A stretch of DNA of 64,000 nt from Poa pratensis (taxonomy: Eukaryota > Streptophyta > Magnoliopsida > Poales > Poaceae): contig CAMZMU010000116.1 in the NCBI GenBank assembly GCA_947311845.1, positions 3,276,421-3,340,420 on the forward strand, in the 5' to 3' direction. The notes under the pieces are model-generated. The model did no database searches. It saw nothing but the letters and a program-made list of their open reading frames with translations, and was not told the origin of the DNA. The position numbers and the translations under genes were made by a program. Shown here piece after piece: positions 33,232 to 43,949 of this stretch (the stretch's first letter is position 1; the number at the start of each line of letters is the position of its first letter).

Positions 33232-33545
33232 TACAGTGCGAATCCGAGCTGTTCTTGAATCCGAGGTGTTCTGGAATCCGAGCTGATTCTGGAATCCGAG
33301 GTTTTCTGGAATCCGAGCTGTTCTGGAATCCGAGGTGTTCTGGAATTCGAGGTGTTCTGGAATCCGAGCTGATTCTGGAATCCGAGGTGTTCTGGAATCC
33401 GAGCTGATTCTGGAATCTGGAATCCGAGGTGTTCTGGAATCCAAGCTGTTCTGGAGTCCGAGCTGTTCTGGAGTCCGAGCTGTTCTGGAGTCCGAGCTGT
33501 TGTGAATCCGAGGTGTTCTGAAGTCCGAGGTATCTTGGGAGAATC
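33232..33545 (+). repeat. Tandem array of 15-18-bp units (GGAATCCGAG type)
   Basis: Around eighteen units of the form TCTGGAATCCGAG(G/C)TGT occur, with unit lengths alternating 15-18. Long open frames on both strands here are a by-product of the unit length. Confidence 0.92.
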
Positions 33546-33964
33546 CGAGTTAAGACATGGAAATCCGAGTTAAGACTTCTCCAACAACCTGACCGTGTAA
33601 GTATCATTTATATGTCTGCCCATGCTTCTAGATAGTCTCAAACAGTACTCGGGGACTGGCCCCTCGTTTCTACCTTGCTTTGATTAGTTGTTCTACCCGG
33701 GACAAGATGTCTTGACCCGGGGACTGGATAGCCAGTCTGTTTTACACCTCCACCTAGATAAGAAAAGTAACTCGGGGACTCGGTTGAAACCGAGTCTAGT
33801 TCTTTGTGCTTGGTAACTGTTGTTAGATTCGTTTTCTGTTAAAGTGCTATAGCTGGTTTGCCTCGTTTAGTATAATTGTTATTCCCGTCAAATATTCTTC
33901 ATGATATGTGTGTTGGACTAACGTTGAAAGGTGACATCGGTTTTGTTGAGAATGTTCGTTACTG
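33546..33964 (+). other. Unique spacer of the non-autonomous Gypsy
   Basis: Non-repetitive; no coding signal. Confidence 0.5.
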
Positions 33965-34285
33965 AGGTATCCTGGAAAATCCGAGGTATATTGGAAATCC
34001 GGGTCATATTGGTAATCCGAGGTATATTGGAAATCCGGGTCGTATTGGTAATCCGAGGTACATTGGAAATCCGGGTCATATTGGTAATCCGAGGTACATT
34101 GGAAATCCGGGTCATATTTGTAATCCGAGGTATATTGGAAATCCGGGTCATAATGGAAATCCGGGTTATAACGGAATTCCGAGGTGTAATGGAATTCTGA
34201 GGTATGGTGGAAATCCGAGGTATAGTGGAAACCCGAGTTGTAATGGAAATCCGAGGTATAATGGAAATCTGAGGTATCATGGTTA
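33965..34285 (+). repeat. Tandem array of 18-bp units (GGAAATCCGGGT / GGTAATCCGAGG type)
   Basis: About seventeen units of 18 bases alternate between two subtypes, giving a 36-base higher-order period. They share the AATCCGAG core with the previous array. Confidence 0.92.
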
Positions 34286-34552
34286 TGTTGGTTATCTCAA
34301 CTTACCCAAGGTACCCTGGCATTATCGGTATTCTCTAGATCGCCGTTTGTTTCGGTTTGCCATAGTATCACGGCATCATTTCATATCCCAAATCACTGTT
34401 ATTTCGGTTTGTCACAATATCCTGGCATCACTCCATATCCCAAATCATCGTTTATTCTGTTTGCCAAGGTATCATGGCATTACCTGTGTACCAGATCAGT
34501 GTCTATGTTGGTTAATCAGAGGCAACCTTTGAGATATGTTTTTGCAGGTTAT

Positions 34553-34835
34553 ATGTCAAACCAGCAGTGGCTGGAGACATCTATGTCGGTATACGCCCGA
34601 AGTGGCTAAAACCGGCATTCAAGATATGCTTATGTCAAACCAGCAGTGGCTAGAGACATCTATGTCGGTATACGCCCGAAGTGGCTAAAACCGGCATTCG
34701 AGATATGCTTATGTCAAACCAGCAGTGGCTGGAGACATCTATGTCGGTATACGCCCGAAGTGGCTAAAACCGGCATTCGAGATATGCTTATGTCAAACCA
34801 GCAGTGGCTGGAGACATCTATGTCGGTAAGCACCC
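34553..34835 (+). repeat. 79-bp tandem repeat, four units
   Basis: Units start at 34553, 34632, 34711 and 34790 with ATGTCAAACCAGCAGTGGCT. The first three are nearly identical and the fourth is truncated. Confidence 0.93.
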
Positions 34836-34859
34836 AGAGTGGCTGCCGGACATCCGAGA

Positions 34860-35110
34860 TACTGAGACATATGAGTTATGCCCAAAGAGGCCGAGGTACC
34901 GATACATGTGTGATACGCCCAGAGGGGCCGAGATACCGAGACATGTGTGATATGCCCAGAGGGGCCGAGATACCGAGACATATGAGATACATACTTGCAG
35001 GTTTATGTCGGTCCAGCTTAAGCTGGCGGCATCCGAGTTCGGTAAAAGCCAGGAGGGCTAACCGACGCCGGCGGCATCCGAGTTTGGTAAAGGCTAGGAG
35101 GGCTAAGAAC
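34860..35110 (+). repeat. Shorter tandem repeats (about 38 bp and about 45 bp)
   Basis: Three to four units around GCCCAGAGGGGCCGAGATACCG (34880-34990) and two units around GGCGGCATCCGAGTT(C/T)GG (35027-35110). Confidence 0.85.
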
Positions 35111-35352
35111 CGACAGATAATGATGACCATGCAGGCAATACATTTCCAGCGCAAACTGTCCATCTCGTTGTTGATTCGGGTGAGCTCGGTCAACCGGATG
35201 TCGCAGTTGGCCTGAAGGGCATGGCTAAGGCAACCGAATTACTATGGCGCCTATACACGCAGGAGGTCGTGTACATGGAGGTTTCGATGGTGGCATTTAT
35301 TTTTGTAAGTCTGTGCGCGACTCTGCGAGTCCCCCACAGCCTCGGGGACTAA

Positions 35353-36234
35353 TGTCGGGGATGTAACCCCGGGTACCCCAAAGTCAGGTGGTGTTGTGTC
35401 GGTAGAAGAGGTAAAAACAGGAATAAATCGTGTAAAGGATAAAAGAAAAGGAGGAAAAAACATCCTGGGCCGAGATAACAGGCCTCGGATGGCCAGCAGC
35501 CTCGGCTGGGCCGAGATGCACCCAGCCTCGGGCGAGGCTGAGGTATCCATCGCTCGCGGGCGGCCCGACATCTATATCCCGGAGCAGGCCTCCACTTCTC
35601 TCGGCAGTCCGGGTGGGCAGCAGCTCGGTTGGGCCAGCATCCTCCAACCCCGGAGCAGGCCATACCTCGGATGGGCCGACTTTCCCTCCTCACCTCGGTG
35701 GTCCGAGCTCCCCGGAACGGGCCGAAGTGTGCTGTACCTGGCAGGCTGGTTTCTCCGGTCCAGGCTGGGCCAAAGCTTCTCTGCCTTCGGCTGGATAGAG
35801 TTCGTCTCGTCTCAGCTGGGACAAGGCCGACACAGCGACACCTCGGGACTCCTTGTCTCGAGCTGGATCAGTTGTCTCCAGCGTGTGTCTCGGATTGTGC
35901 CGAGGCTCCAGCTCAGCTGGATCGAACCTTTCTCCAGCGCTGGTGGACCGAGGTACGTTCCCTCGACGGGACCGAGACGCCAGGCTGCCTCGGCACAGCA
36001 GAGATCGCTGCCTCGGCACAGCAGATCGATCCTTCGCCAGTTTGACTCCTTCTATCGATCGTTGCACCAACTGACACCACTGCGCCAGGCCACGTTCTCA
36101 TGCGTTGACCGACGTGGCTGTCTCAGACGGGCCCCTCTGCCATCTCCAGGAGACAAGCACAAGTGGACAAAGACGATGACGCAGGCAGCATGGCTACAGT
36201 GCTCCTGATGTGACTAGAGTACACAGGCAGCGTG
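35353..36234 (+). repeat. 3' LTR of the non-autonomous Gypsy, left portion
   Basis: It continues at 45704-46182. The Tat element inserted after GCGTG (36230-36234). The two portions together make about 1361 bases, matching the 1357-base left LTR. Confidence 0.93.
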
Positions 36235-36721
36235 TGACATGGGTATGCCTATCGGGTACCCTACCATGAGGGTACCTGGTGCACGTATCGACTAGGCCCA
36301 ACTATCAGAGCCTACATGAAGCCCATGAAGGGAGGCCCACGAAGATGGAGTATCCTCCAAGTTTGGCGAAGCAATAGTCGGTTTAGAGTTTCCTTACTTG
36401 TAAATCGAGTCGGTTACGAACACCCGGACCCAGCCTATTATTTAAGGACTGGGAGGGCCATCGAACCAGACAACGAACACCAGAGCCACAAACCCTAGCG
36501 AGATCGACATCTCGCCGGGATCCTTGTAACCATCATATTCACAAAGCAATAACAGACAGGCAGGACGTAGGGGTGTTACCTCCACACGAGGGCCCTGAAC
36601 CTGGGTAAAATCTTTGCCCTGCTTGTCAGCCGACGATACTTCCAGCTCTACCACGTTCTCTCCCCCATATTCATAACCTAGGGACCTTAACCATGGGTCT
36701 TGATGAGTCTACCCCTCGTCA
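36235..36721 (+). repeat. 5' LTR of the second Tat element (487 bp)
   Basis: It begins TGACATGGG and ends CTCGTCA. A TATTATTTAAGG stretch at about 36437 may be the TATA region. Confidence 0.93.
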
Positions 36722-37649
36722 AGTGGCGCCGTCTGTGGGAAAGAATAGCGCTGGACTCGAAGTTTCGCCGGTCCCAACAGCAAACGGCAAATCGCCGATC
36801 ACACCAGCAAACGGCAACTCGCCGATCTCATCTGCAAACGGCAACTCGCCGGCCATGTCAGCAAACAGCAACTCGCCGATCCAGGCGACACACGGCGACT
36901 CGCCGATCCACTCGAAAAGCGGCAGCCTGCCCGCTTCACCTGCAAAAAGCGCATCTGCTCTTCCAATGAATTTCAATCCGCACTCGCCGGAGCTTCAGGA
37001 GGCGTTTTCCGGCCTTGAATCAGGTTTGAGTTTGACTGTTGGAGCATTCAATTTTTTCGTAAACAATCTTGGCACGCAGGACTCGACAGATCCGCAACAA
37101 CTGGCGCTGGGCGCACTCGAGGCTCCGTCGACTGCGCTCGCCCCGTCGTCGATTCCTGAAGCCTGCTCGCCCGCAACAACCATGTCGACCGGCGAGATCG
37201 ACAGGTTCATGATGACGGAACTCCAAGGCGAGGAGGCAGAATCAGCATACCGCACAAGCAACGTCGACTTCAACCTACCACTCGACGAGAGTTTCGACTG
37301 CGGGATCTCCCTCGATGACTTCTACGAGCCCGCGATTCATAACGACAGCAACGTCGACTCGGAGATCTTCACCAACACCAACCTCGACTCAGAAATCCAT
37401 AATGGCTTCGCCAACACCGAGATGAGCATAGGCGATGAGCACATCGACAACGAGATTCGCCTCGAAGATCTACTCGATGAACACACTGGCTCTGACATGA
37501 GCCTCGACGGCGACGTCGAGTCCATGACTGGAATCGACAGCACATACACCTGTCCACGGGTCACGCCCCATCAGGTCTACGTGGCCTTCCCGCAGAATCA
37601 TCCGCAGACGCAGCCGCTCGCAGGCCTGCACAATTCCCATGCACGGTAA
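36693..37649 (+). CDS. Leader ORF of the second Tat element, starting inside the LTR
   Basis: An open frame of 318 codons whose ATG (36693) lies in the last 29 bases of the LTR and which reads through the PBS. Its N-terminal third holds imperfect repeats of ANGNSPI; the rest is acidic (NVDSEI, IRLEDLLDEHTGSDMSLDGD). No known domain is recognised. It may be the N-terminal extension of Gag: the next frame begins three bases after its stop. It is low complexity, and the start codon inside the LTR is the only candidate before the PBS. Confidence 0.55.
   Translation: MGLDESTPRQVAPSVGKNSAGLEVSPVPTANGKSPITPANGNSPISSANGNSPAMSANSNSPIQATHGDSPIHSKSGSLPASPAKSASALPMNFNPHSPELQEAFSGLESGLSLTVGAFNFFVNNLGTQDSTDPQQLALGALEAPSTALAPSSIPEACSPATTMSTGEIDRFMMTELQGEEAESAYRTSNVDFNLPLDESFDCGISLDDFYEPAIHNDSNVDSEIFTNTNLDSEIHNGFANTEMSIGDEHIDNEIRLEDLLDEHTGSDMSLDGDVESMTGIDSTYTCPRVTPHQVYVAFPQNHPQTQPLAGLHNSHAR
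36724..36740 (+). promoter_or_regulatory. Primer-binding site of the second Tat element
   Basis: TGGCGCCGTCTGTGGGA, two bases after the LTR end. Confidence 0.82.
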
Positions 37650-37651
37650 CC

Positions 37652-39527
37652 ATGCCGGATGGGGTCACAACCTTGACAATCACGGAGGAGATGGCAGCAA
37701 AAGCAGATAAAGTCATAAAGGAGTGCACAATGATGCCACCAAATTCCACCCCAGAGGAGATGTTGACCTTCCAGTACTTCAACTGGCAGGAGTCAATTCG
37801 ACTGCAAAACTACCGAGCGACGCTCGAAGAGCGCAAAAGGCAAGCCAGCCTCTCGAGTGCCCGAAGAAGGGAGCAATCCCTCGGGTCCACAATGCAACCA
37901 ACCCCACGACCTAGGTCGCGGTTGGCAAGCCTTCCAGAACATGAAAGGGTAGCAATCACCCGTAACCTGTCGTTCATGACAGAGGACGCTAACGGAATCC
38001 CAGTGCCCAAAACTGCTGCGGGTGCATTATTCTCCGTAGGTGCTTACCTCAAGGCAATGCAACCTCCGGCGAATGACCCTAACGCAGCCCTGCATCGCCA
38101 ACAACTCAAATCGCTAGCTCTAGCGGCACAGGCTATACAGCCAGAAGACAAAACTCCAGCAAGGAATCGCGATCGCGACATAGTCGACTCACGACACGCA
38201 GCACATCATCGCAGTGGTCGCAGCCACCACTCGGATGAAGGAAGGAGAAGCACGCGCCGGCACAGGTCCAGCAGAAGCAGATCTCGAAGATCCTATAGCA
38301 GCGATTCATACTCTGATCGCGAACCAGAGCCATGCGGAGCATTGTGCTTCACTCGACGCATCCGTGAGACGCGGATGCCCAAAGGTTCAAGTTGACAGGC
38401 GAACAACCCAAGTACAACGGTCGCCAAGAACCTTCCGGGTGGCTAGAAGATTACAGACTCGCCGTGGCATGCCAGCGTGGCACGAACACCACGGCGATGC
38501 AGTACATACGACTCATGCTCGAAGGAACTGCCCGCGACTGGCTCAAGGCGCTCCCTCCATCATCATACGACTCGTGGGACGATTTCCGCAGAGACTTCAT
38601 CAAAAACTTCGAGCCTCTATGTGAGCGCCCGAAGACATTCGAAGAATTAAGGGCATGCACTCAACGATCAGACGAGTCGTTGAGATCATACATACGGCGG
38701 TGGACCGAAATACGCAATTCGGTTGGCAAAGTGTCAGAAGACAGGGCCATGGATGCCTTCATACAAGGTCTCGCCAGGAAGGACTTCAAAGAGGCACTGG
38801 GTCGTGAAAAGCCAACCTCCCTGGCTGACCTCATCAAAGTTGCGACTGAGTGGGCAGATGGAGAGGATTCTGTACGCAGATCCCGTGCTTCCCCACCACG
38901 CGACAACTACGAAAGCGGCAGTCGAGGCCGCAGAGATTCATACAGAGAAGATCGCAGGCGCAAACGTTCCAAACGTCCTTACGACGATAACAGACCCGAG
39001 TTCATGGCGGCTGGATACACACAACCCGGGAGGACCAAGATAGAAGCAATCGACGCTCGGATGATCGACGGGACAGTCGAGATCGCGAGCAGCGGAGCGA
39101 CAGCTACAAAAGGCAAGAATGGCGCAAACGCAGCGACGCAAAACCCGAGCGGTCATTCGAGGAAAAGATGGACGACTGGTGCAGATTCCACCTCTTCAAG
39201 GGGGACGACGGAAAACTACGCTCCAATCACACCCTAAGGAACTGCAGGGAATTCGACCAAATGGCGACTGACTACATGATACGACTCAAAAGGTACGGCC
39301 CAGCACCTGCTCAGCCCACGCCTGCACCCGTACCACAGCCGAACGCTGTGCCCGCTCTCATGGCGCCACAGCCGCCACCGCAACCACCACCACAGCCTGC
39401 TCCAGGCGCAAACCTCGCAGGTGCCATACAACCCGTACTACGGGCGGAAGATGATCAATATCCACAGCCCCACGGGCAGATGTACATGATACAAAAGGGT
39501 CGCCCCTCAACAGGCAGCAAAAGCTAA
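37652..39527 (+). pseudogene. Gag of the second Tat element
   Basis: Three overlapping frames form one Gag. 37652-38395 covers a helical N-terminus and an Arg/Ser-rich tail (RRHRSSRSRSRRSYSSDS). 38392-39237 covers the capsid domain (LEGTARDWLKALPP, WDDFRRDFIKNFEPL, LRSYIRRWTEIRN, AMDAFIQGL), a typical plant retrotransposon gag. 39168-39527 covers a zinc-knuckle-like CRFH...H...C segment followed by a Pro/Gln-rich tail. One-base shifts occur near 38385 and 39170. Gag builds the particle and binds RNA. Confidence 0.88.
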
Positions 39528-39538
39528 TCACTCGACAG

Positions 39539-40275
39539 GTGAACATGGCTGTCATGGCACCTCCTGCCGTGCCCGAATTTCTGAAGGGATCGGAAACCAT
39601 CATAAGCTTCAGTCGAGAGGATCATCCCCCAGCTGTAGTTCGACCAGGGCACGCGGCTCTGGTACTCGACGCGCAAATAGGAGGCTACGCCATGACCAAG
39701 GTCTTCATGGATGGAGGCAGCGGCATAAACATCATCTTCGCGGACACGCTCCGCAAAATGAACAGGTCAGTCGAAAACCTCCCAAAATCTTCAAATACCT
39801 TCCACGGTATGTTCCTGGCAAAGCAATTAGCCCAGAAGGCACCATACAACTCGACGTTACGTTCGGGGACAAAAGCCACTTCAGGACAGAGTCGATTGAG
39901 TTCGAGGTCGTCGACTGGAAATCACAATACCATGCTATTCTTGGTCGCCCGACGTTTGCTCGATTCATGGCGGTGCCACACTACGCGTACCTCACGCTGA
40001 AGATGCCAGGACCAAAGGGAGTCATCACTGTCCGTGGAAACTTTCAAAGGTCCGATGCTTGCGACCGCGAGTTCAGCAAAATCTCCGAGATGTTCGGGGT
40101 GGAAGAATCACTCGCCGACTTGGCGATTTCCAACGACCGCACACTCCTTCCGGAGCATAAGAAGTTGGCAGTCGACAGATCCTTCAATGCTACAAATGAC
40201 ACAAGGTCGCATCAGGTGCACCCGACCGATCCGTCCAAGACAGTCAACATATCTTCGAGCCTGCCTATCGCATAG
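39539..40275 (+). pseudogene. Protease of the second Tat element
   Basis: The active site KVFMDGGSGINIIFADTL is at about 39700-39755. After a frameshift near 39800-39850 the domain continues in another frame with HFRTESIEFEVVDW, ILGRPTFARFMAVPHY and KGVITVRGNF. It ends at 40275 with a TAG in an otherwise conserved stretch leading to RT. It would be the retropepsin that matures the polyprotein. Confidence 0.87.
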
Positions 40276-41750
40276 GAAGGCGCGCTCGTCGAATTCCTCC
40301 GTGAGAACTGGGAAATATTTGCGTGGTGTCCAGCCGACATGCCAGGTATTCCCAGGGAATTCGCCGAGCACTCTCTCCAATTGTTTCCAGATGCAAAGCC
40401 AGTCAAGCAAACGATGCGTCGAATCTCCGGCCCAAAGCGAACCGCAGTCGAATCTGAAGTCGACCGGTTACTCGCAGCAGGATTCATTAGGGAAATCAAG
40501 AAATCACAATGGGTGGCCAACCCCGTACTCGTAGAGAAGAAGCATACAGACATCCTTCGGATGTGCGTGGACTTCACAGCGCTGAACAAGTGCTGTCCAA
40601 AGGATCACTTCCCGCTACCCCGAATCGACCAGATCGTCGACTCCACCGCCGGATGCGCACGACTCTCCTTTCTGGATGCTTACTCAGGTTATCACCAGAT
40701 AAGGATGAAGCAAGAAGACGAAGAAAAAACGGCGTTCATAACCCCACTCGGGGTCTACTGCTACACAACTATGCCCTTTGGGCTCAAAAACGCGGGTGCA
40801 ACATACCAGCGCATGATGCAGGACTGCCTCAAAAAGCAAATGGACGCAACGTCCAGGTCTACGTGGATGACATTGTCATTACCACAAGGGAAGAACACAC
40901 ACTACTCGACGATTTGAGGGAGACGTTCGCAAACCTCAAACGCTTCCATATCAAGCTCAATCCTAAGAAGTGCACGTTCGGCGTTCCAGCCGGGCAGCTC
41001 CTAGGGTACCTAGTCTCTGCCCGTGGAATCGAAGCAGACCCGGAGAAAATACAGGCCATCCTCACAATGCAAAGGCCTTCAAAGCTTCACGATGTGCAGA
41101 AACTAGCAGGACGAGTAGCAGCGCTCAGTCGATTCATCAGCAAACTGGGTGAAAAGGCTCTACCATTCTATCGACTGATGAAGAAGGCGGACAAGTTCGA
41201 GTGGACGCCAGAAGCTGAAGCAGCCTTCACAGATCTCAAGCGGATCCTCACAAGCCCTCCGATCCTCGTCGCACCTAAGGAACGGGAACCACTCTACCTG
41301 TATGTCTCGGCTACAAACAGGGTGGTGAGCACCGTACTGGTAGTCGAACGCATGGAGGAGGGGCACATCCAAAGCATACAACGTCCAGTCTACTACCTGA
41401 GCGAGGTTCTCTCCATATCAAAACAGCGGTACCCGCACTATCAAAAGCTGGCATACGCTGTATTCATGTCCTCAAGGAAGTTGACACACTACTTCACCGA
41501 GCACCCGATCACCGTGGTAAGTAACTCAGCAATCGGTGATATCCTCACAAACCCCAATGCAACGGGTCGAGTCGCAAAATGGCTCATCGAGCTGGCTCCA
41601 AGAGACATCAAGTACGAGCACCCGAAGGCTATCAAAGCACAAGTCCTACCCGACTTCACAACCGAGTGGATAGAGGCCCAATTACCTGGAGCACCAGACG
41701 TGTCCAATTCCTGGACCATGTACTTCGATGGGTCCAAGAAACACGAAGGC
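40276..41750 (+). pseudogene. Reverse transcriptase and RNase H of the second Tat element
   Basis: Frame 40339-40840 reads SEVDRLLAAGFIREIKKSQWVAN, MCVDFTALNKCCPKDHFPLP, FLDAYSGYHQIRM and MPFGLKNAGATYQRMM. A one-base shift at about 40840 moves the catalytic YVDDIVI (near 40860) into the frame that stays open to 42779. It continues with LGYLVSARGIEADPEKI, the connection and the first RNase H-like region (PVYYLSEVLSISKQRYPHYQK). Nearly all catalytic residues are intact. Confidence 0.94.
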
Positions 41751-42110
41751 GCAGGCGCAGGCGTCATCCTCATATCACCAAAAGGGGACAAGCTACGTTA
41801 TGTTTTGCAGATGGGATTCAAACTACCCTCCAATAACGAGGCTGAATACGAGGCTCTGATCCATGGCATGCGGATGGCAAAAGCACTTGGGTGCACTCGA
41901 TTGATGATCTACGGCGACTCCAATCTCGTGGTGCAGCAAACAATGAAGGCCTGCGACGCAATCGCGGACAACATGATCGCTTATCGCGACCTGTACAACA
42001 CACTGGAGGGCAGCTTCGAGGGCTGCGAGTTGAGGCACATAGGAAGGGAAAGTAACGAAGAAGCAGACATGCTAGCCAATCTTGGCTCAACTGGCGCACA
42101 AATTCCACCT
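41700..42110 (+). pseudogene. Archaeal-type RNase H of the second Tat element
   Basis: YFDGSKKHEGAGAGVILISP, NNEAEYEALIHGMRMAKALG, IYGDSNLVVQQ and the end HIGRESNEEADMLANLG form a complete second RNase H with the Asp-Glu-Asp-Asp set. It is in the same open frame as the RT C-terminus. It is diagnostic of the Tat lineage. Confidence 0.92.
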
Positions 42111-42289
42111 GGTGTCTTCCTCGAGCGCATCGAACACAGATCTATCAAGGAGAAACGAGAGCCTCCTCCGTCGACTACGCCAGCCAAAAGCAAAGCGCCC
42201 AGCACAGAGGACCCCCCAGTCGAGGTACTCCTCATTGAGCCAACTTGGACTCAACCTTTTCTGGCTTACATACTCCGCAGCGAGCTACC

Positions 42290-43478
42290 AGATGACATAA
42301 CCGAGTCCCGACGCGTGACTCGAAGATCAAAAGCATACACCGTTATCAACGGCGAGTTATACAAGCGCAGCATATCAGGTATGTTCCAAAGATGCATCGC
42401 ATTCGAAGATGGCCAAGCCATACTTCGAGATATTCATGCAGGTACCTGTGGGCATCACGCCAGCAGTCGATCACTCGTAGCCAAAGCCTTTCGCGCAGGG
42501 TTTTACTGGCCTACAGCACTCAAAGACGCGGAGGACATAGTCAAAAGGTGCGTCGGCTGCCAGAAATTCGCAACAAGGCCGCACGCACCCGCATCGGCGT
42601 TGAAGACATACCGCTGGCCTGGCCTTTCGCCCAATGGGGGCTCGATATGGTTGGGCCACTCAAAAAATCATCGCATGGCGGGCATACTCACCTACTGGTG
42701 GCAGTCGACAAGTTCACAAAGTGGATCGAGGCGGTCCCCATCACAAATTCGACTGCTACTACGGCAGTCAACTTCATAAAGAGCATCATCTACCGCTTCG
42801 GTGTCCCAAACAGTATCATCACTGATAACGGCACAAACTTCACGGCTGAGGAGTTCAAAACCTTTGCAAAGAGCAGGACATTACGCTCAACTACGCATCC
42901 GTGGCGCATCCACAATCCAATGGCCAAGTCGAAAAGGCCAATGGACTTGTGACGAGTGGGATCAAGAAGCGCCTCCTGGTGCCACTCAAAAGAGCTGCGG
43001 GTGCTTGGGTCGAAGAACTACCATCTGTGCTATGGAGCCTACGCACAACTCCCAACACTTCTACGCAGTTCACCCCATTCTTCATGGTCTATGGTGCAGA
43101 GGCAATTCTGCCATCAGACGTAAGGTTCAATGCGCCACGAGTTGAAGCATACAATGAAGAAGACGCGGAAGAAGCACTCGAAGACGCAGTCGACTTGCTC
43201 GATGAGGCGCGCGACACGGCCTTGGCCCGCACAGCTGTTTACCAGCAGGACCTTCGCAACTACCACAGCCGTCGACTGCGCACCAGGTCCTTCGTCGTTG
43301 GCGACCTGGTTCTTCGACTGAAGCAAAAGAAGGTGCACAAGCTCGCTTCCCCATGGGAGGTCCTTTCATCATCACGGAGGTCCTTGGTGGAGGCGCATAT
43401 CGACTGAAGCACGCGAAGACAGGCGAACTCTCTCATAATCCTTGGAACGTTGCGCATCTGCGCCGTTTCTACGCATAA
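42290..43478 (+). pseudogene. Integrase of the second Tat element
   Basis: The zinc-binding part (DIHAGTCGHHASSRSL ... CVGCQKFA) lies in the long pol frame. The catalytic core begins in a second frame (WGLDMVGPL, IITDNGTNFTAEEF). It ends in a third frame (HPQSNGQVEKANGLV, LPSVLWSLRTTPNT). The C-terminus shifts again near 43360 and ends HNPWNVAHLRRFYA at 43476-43478. This makes at least three frameshifts. The D,D-E residues are present but not in one frame. Confidence 0.92.
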
Positions 43479-43922
43479 AGTGCTCACAGTCATACAGCTG
43501 GGTGCGACGCCGAGGAAGCACTCGCACAGCGTGATGAAACACGCGATATGCATAATGCCATTTGGGGTGAGATCATGGATCTGCACCCCGTAGGCAAAAA
43601 GAAGACCACGAACGAAGTCGTGGAGGGGAAGCGAAAAGCCCCTAGGCAAAAACTCCGCAAAACAAACACGCTCGTTGGCGCGTGGTTCGGGGAGTACCTC
43701 CTTGGGCGACGGCGCGCGGACGGCGAGCTGCTCCGCGGGTGGCAGATACCCCTGCTCGCGGAACTTGACCAAATGGGCGTCCTTGATGGTGGACTTCGCC
43801 CAGTCCCCACTGCCCTTCTTCAGCGCAACGGATGCAGATGTACCCGCCACGGCCTTCTTGCCCTTGGTCGCATCGGTCGCGGCGGCGGCAGCACCACGCT
43901 TCGCACCTCCACCTTTCGCCAT
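43479..43922 (-). pseudogene. Antisense ORF of the second Tat element (Transposase_28-like), truncated
   Basis: Minus frame starting MAKGGGAKRGAAAAA at 43922, then FREQGYLPPAEQLAVRAPSP, RVCFAEFLPRGFSLPLHDFV and GVQIHDLTPNGIMHIACFI ... CECFLGVAPS. This resembles the plant family often labelled 'putative gypsy type transposon' (Transposase_28), which I know from antisense ORFs of Tat elements. After about 140 residues the similarity stops and the frame overlaps the antisense of the integrase 3' end, so the rest of the gene is deleted. Unlike Tat element 1, no B3-like region is seen. Confidence 0.65.
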
Positions 43923-43949
43923 TGCTACAGTGGAGGAAGTGTGGGGCAA

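Noticed and set aside
33173..33607. Long minus-strand ORF over the tandem repeats
   Set aside because: The frame is open only because repeat units of 15-18 bases avoid stops; the translation is pure repeat without any domain.
33109..35352. CRISPR-like array
   Set aside because: Repeats are directly tandem without unique spacers, in a plant retrotransposon with PBS and PPT.
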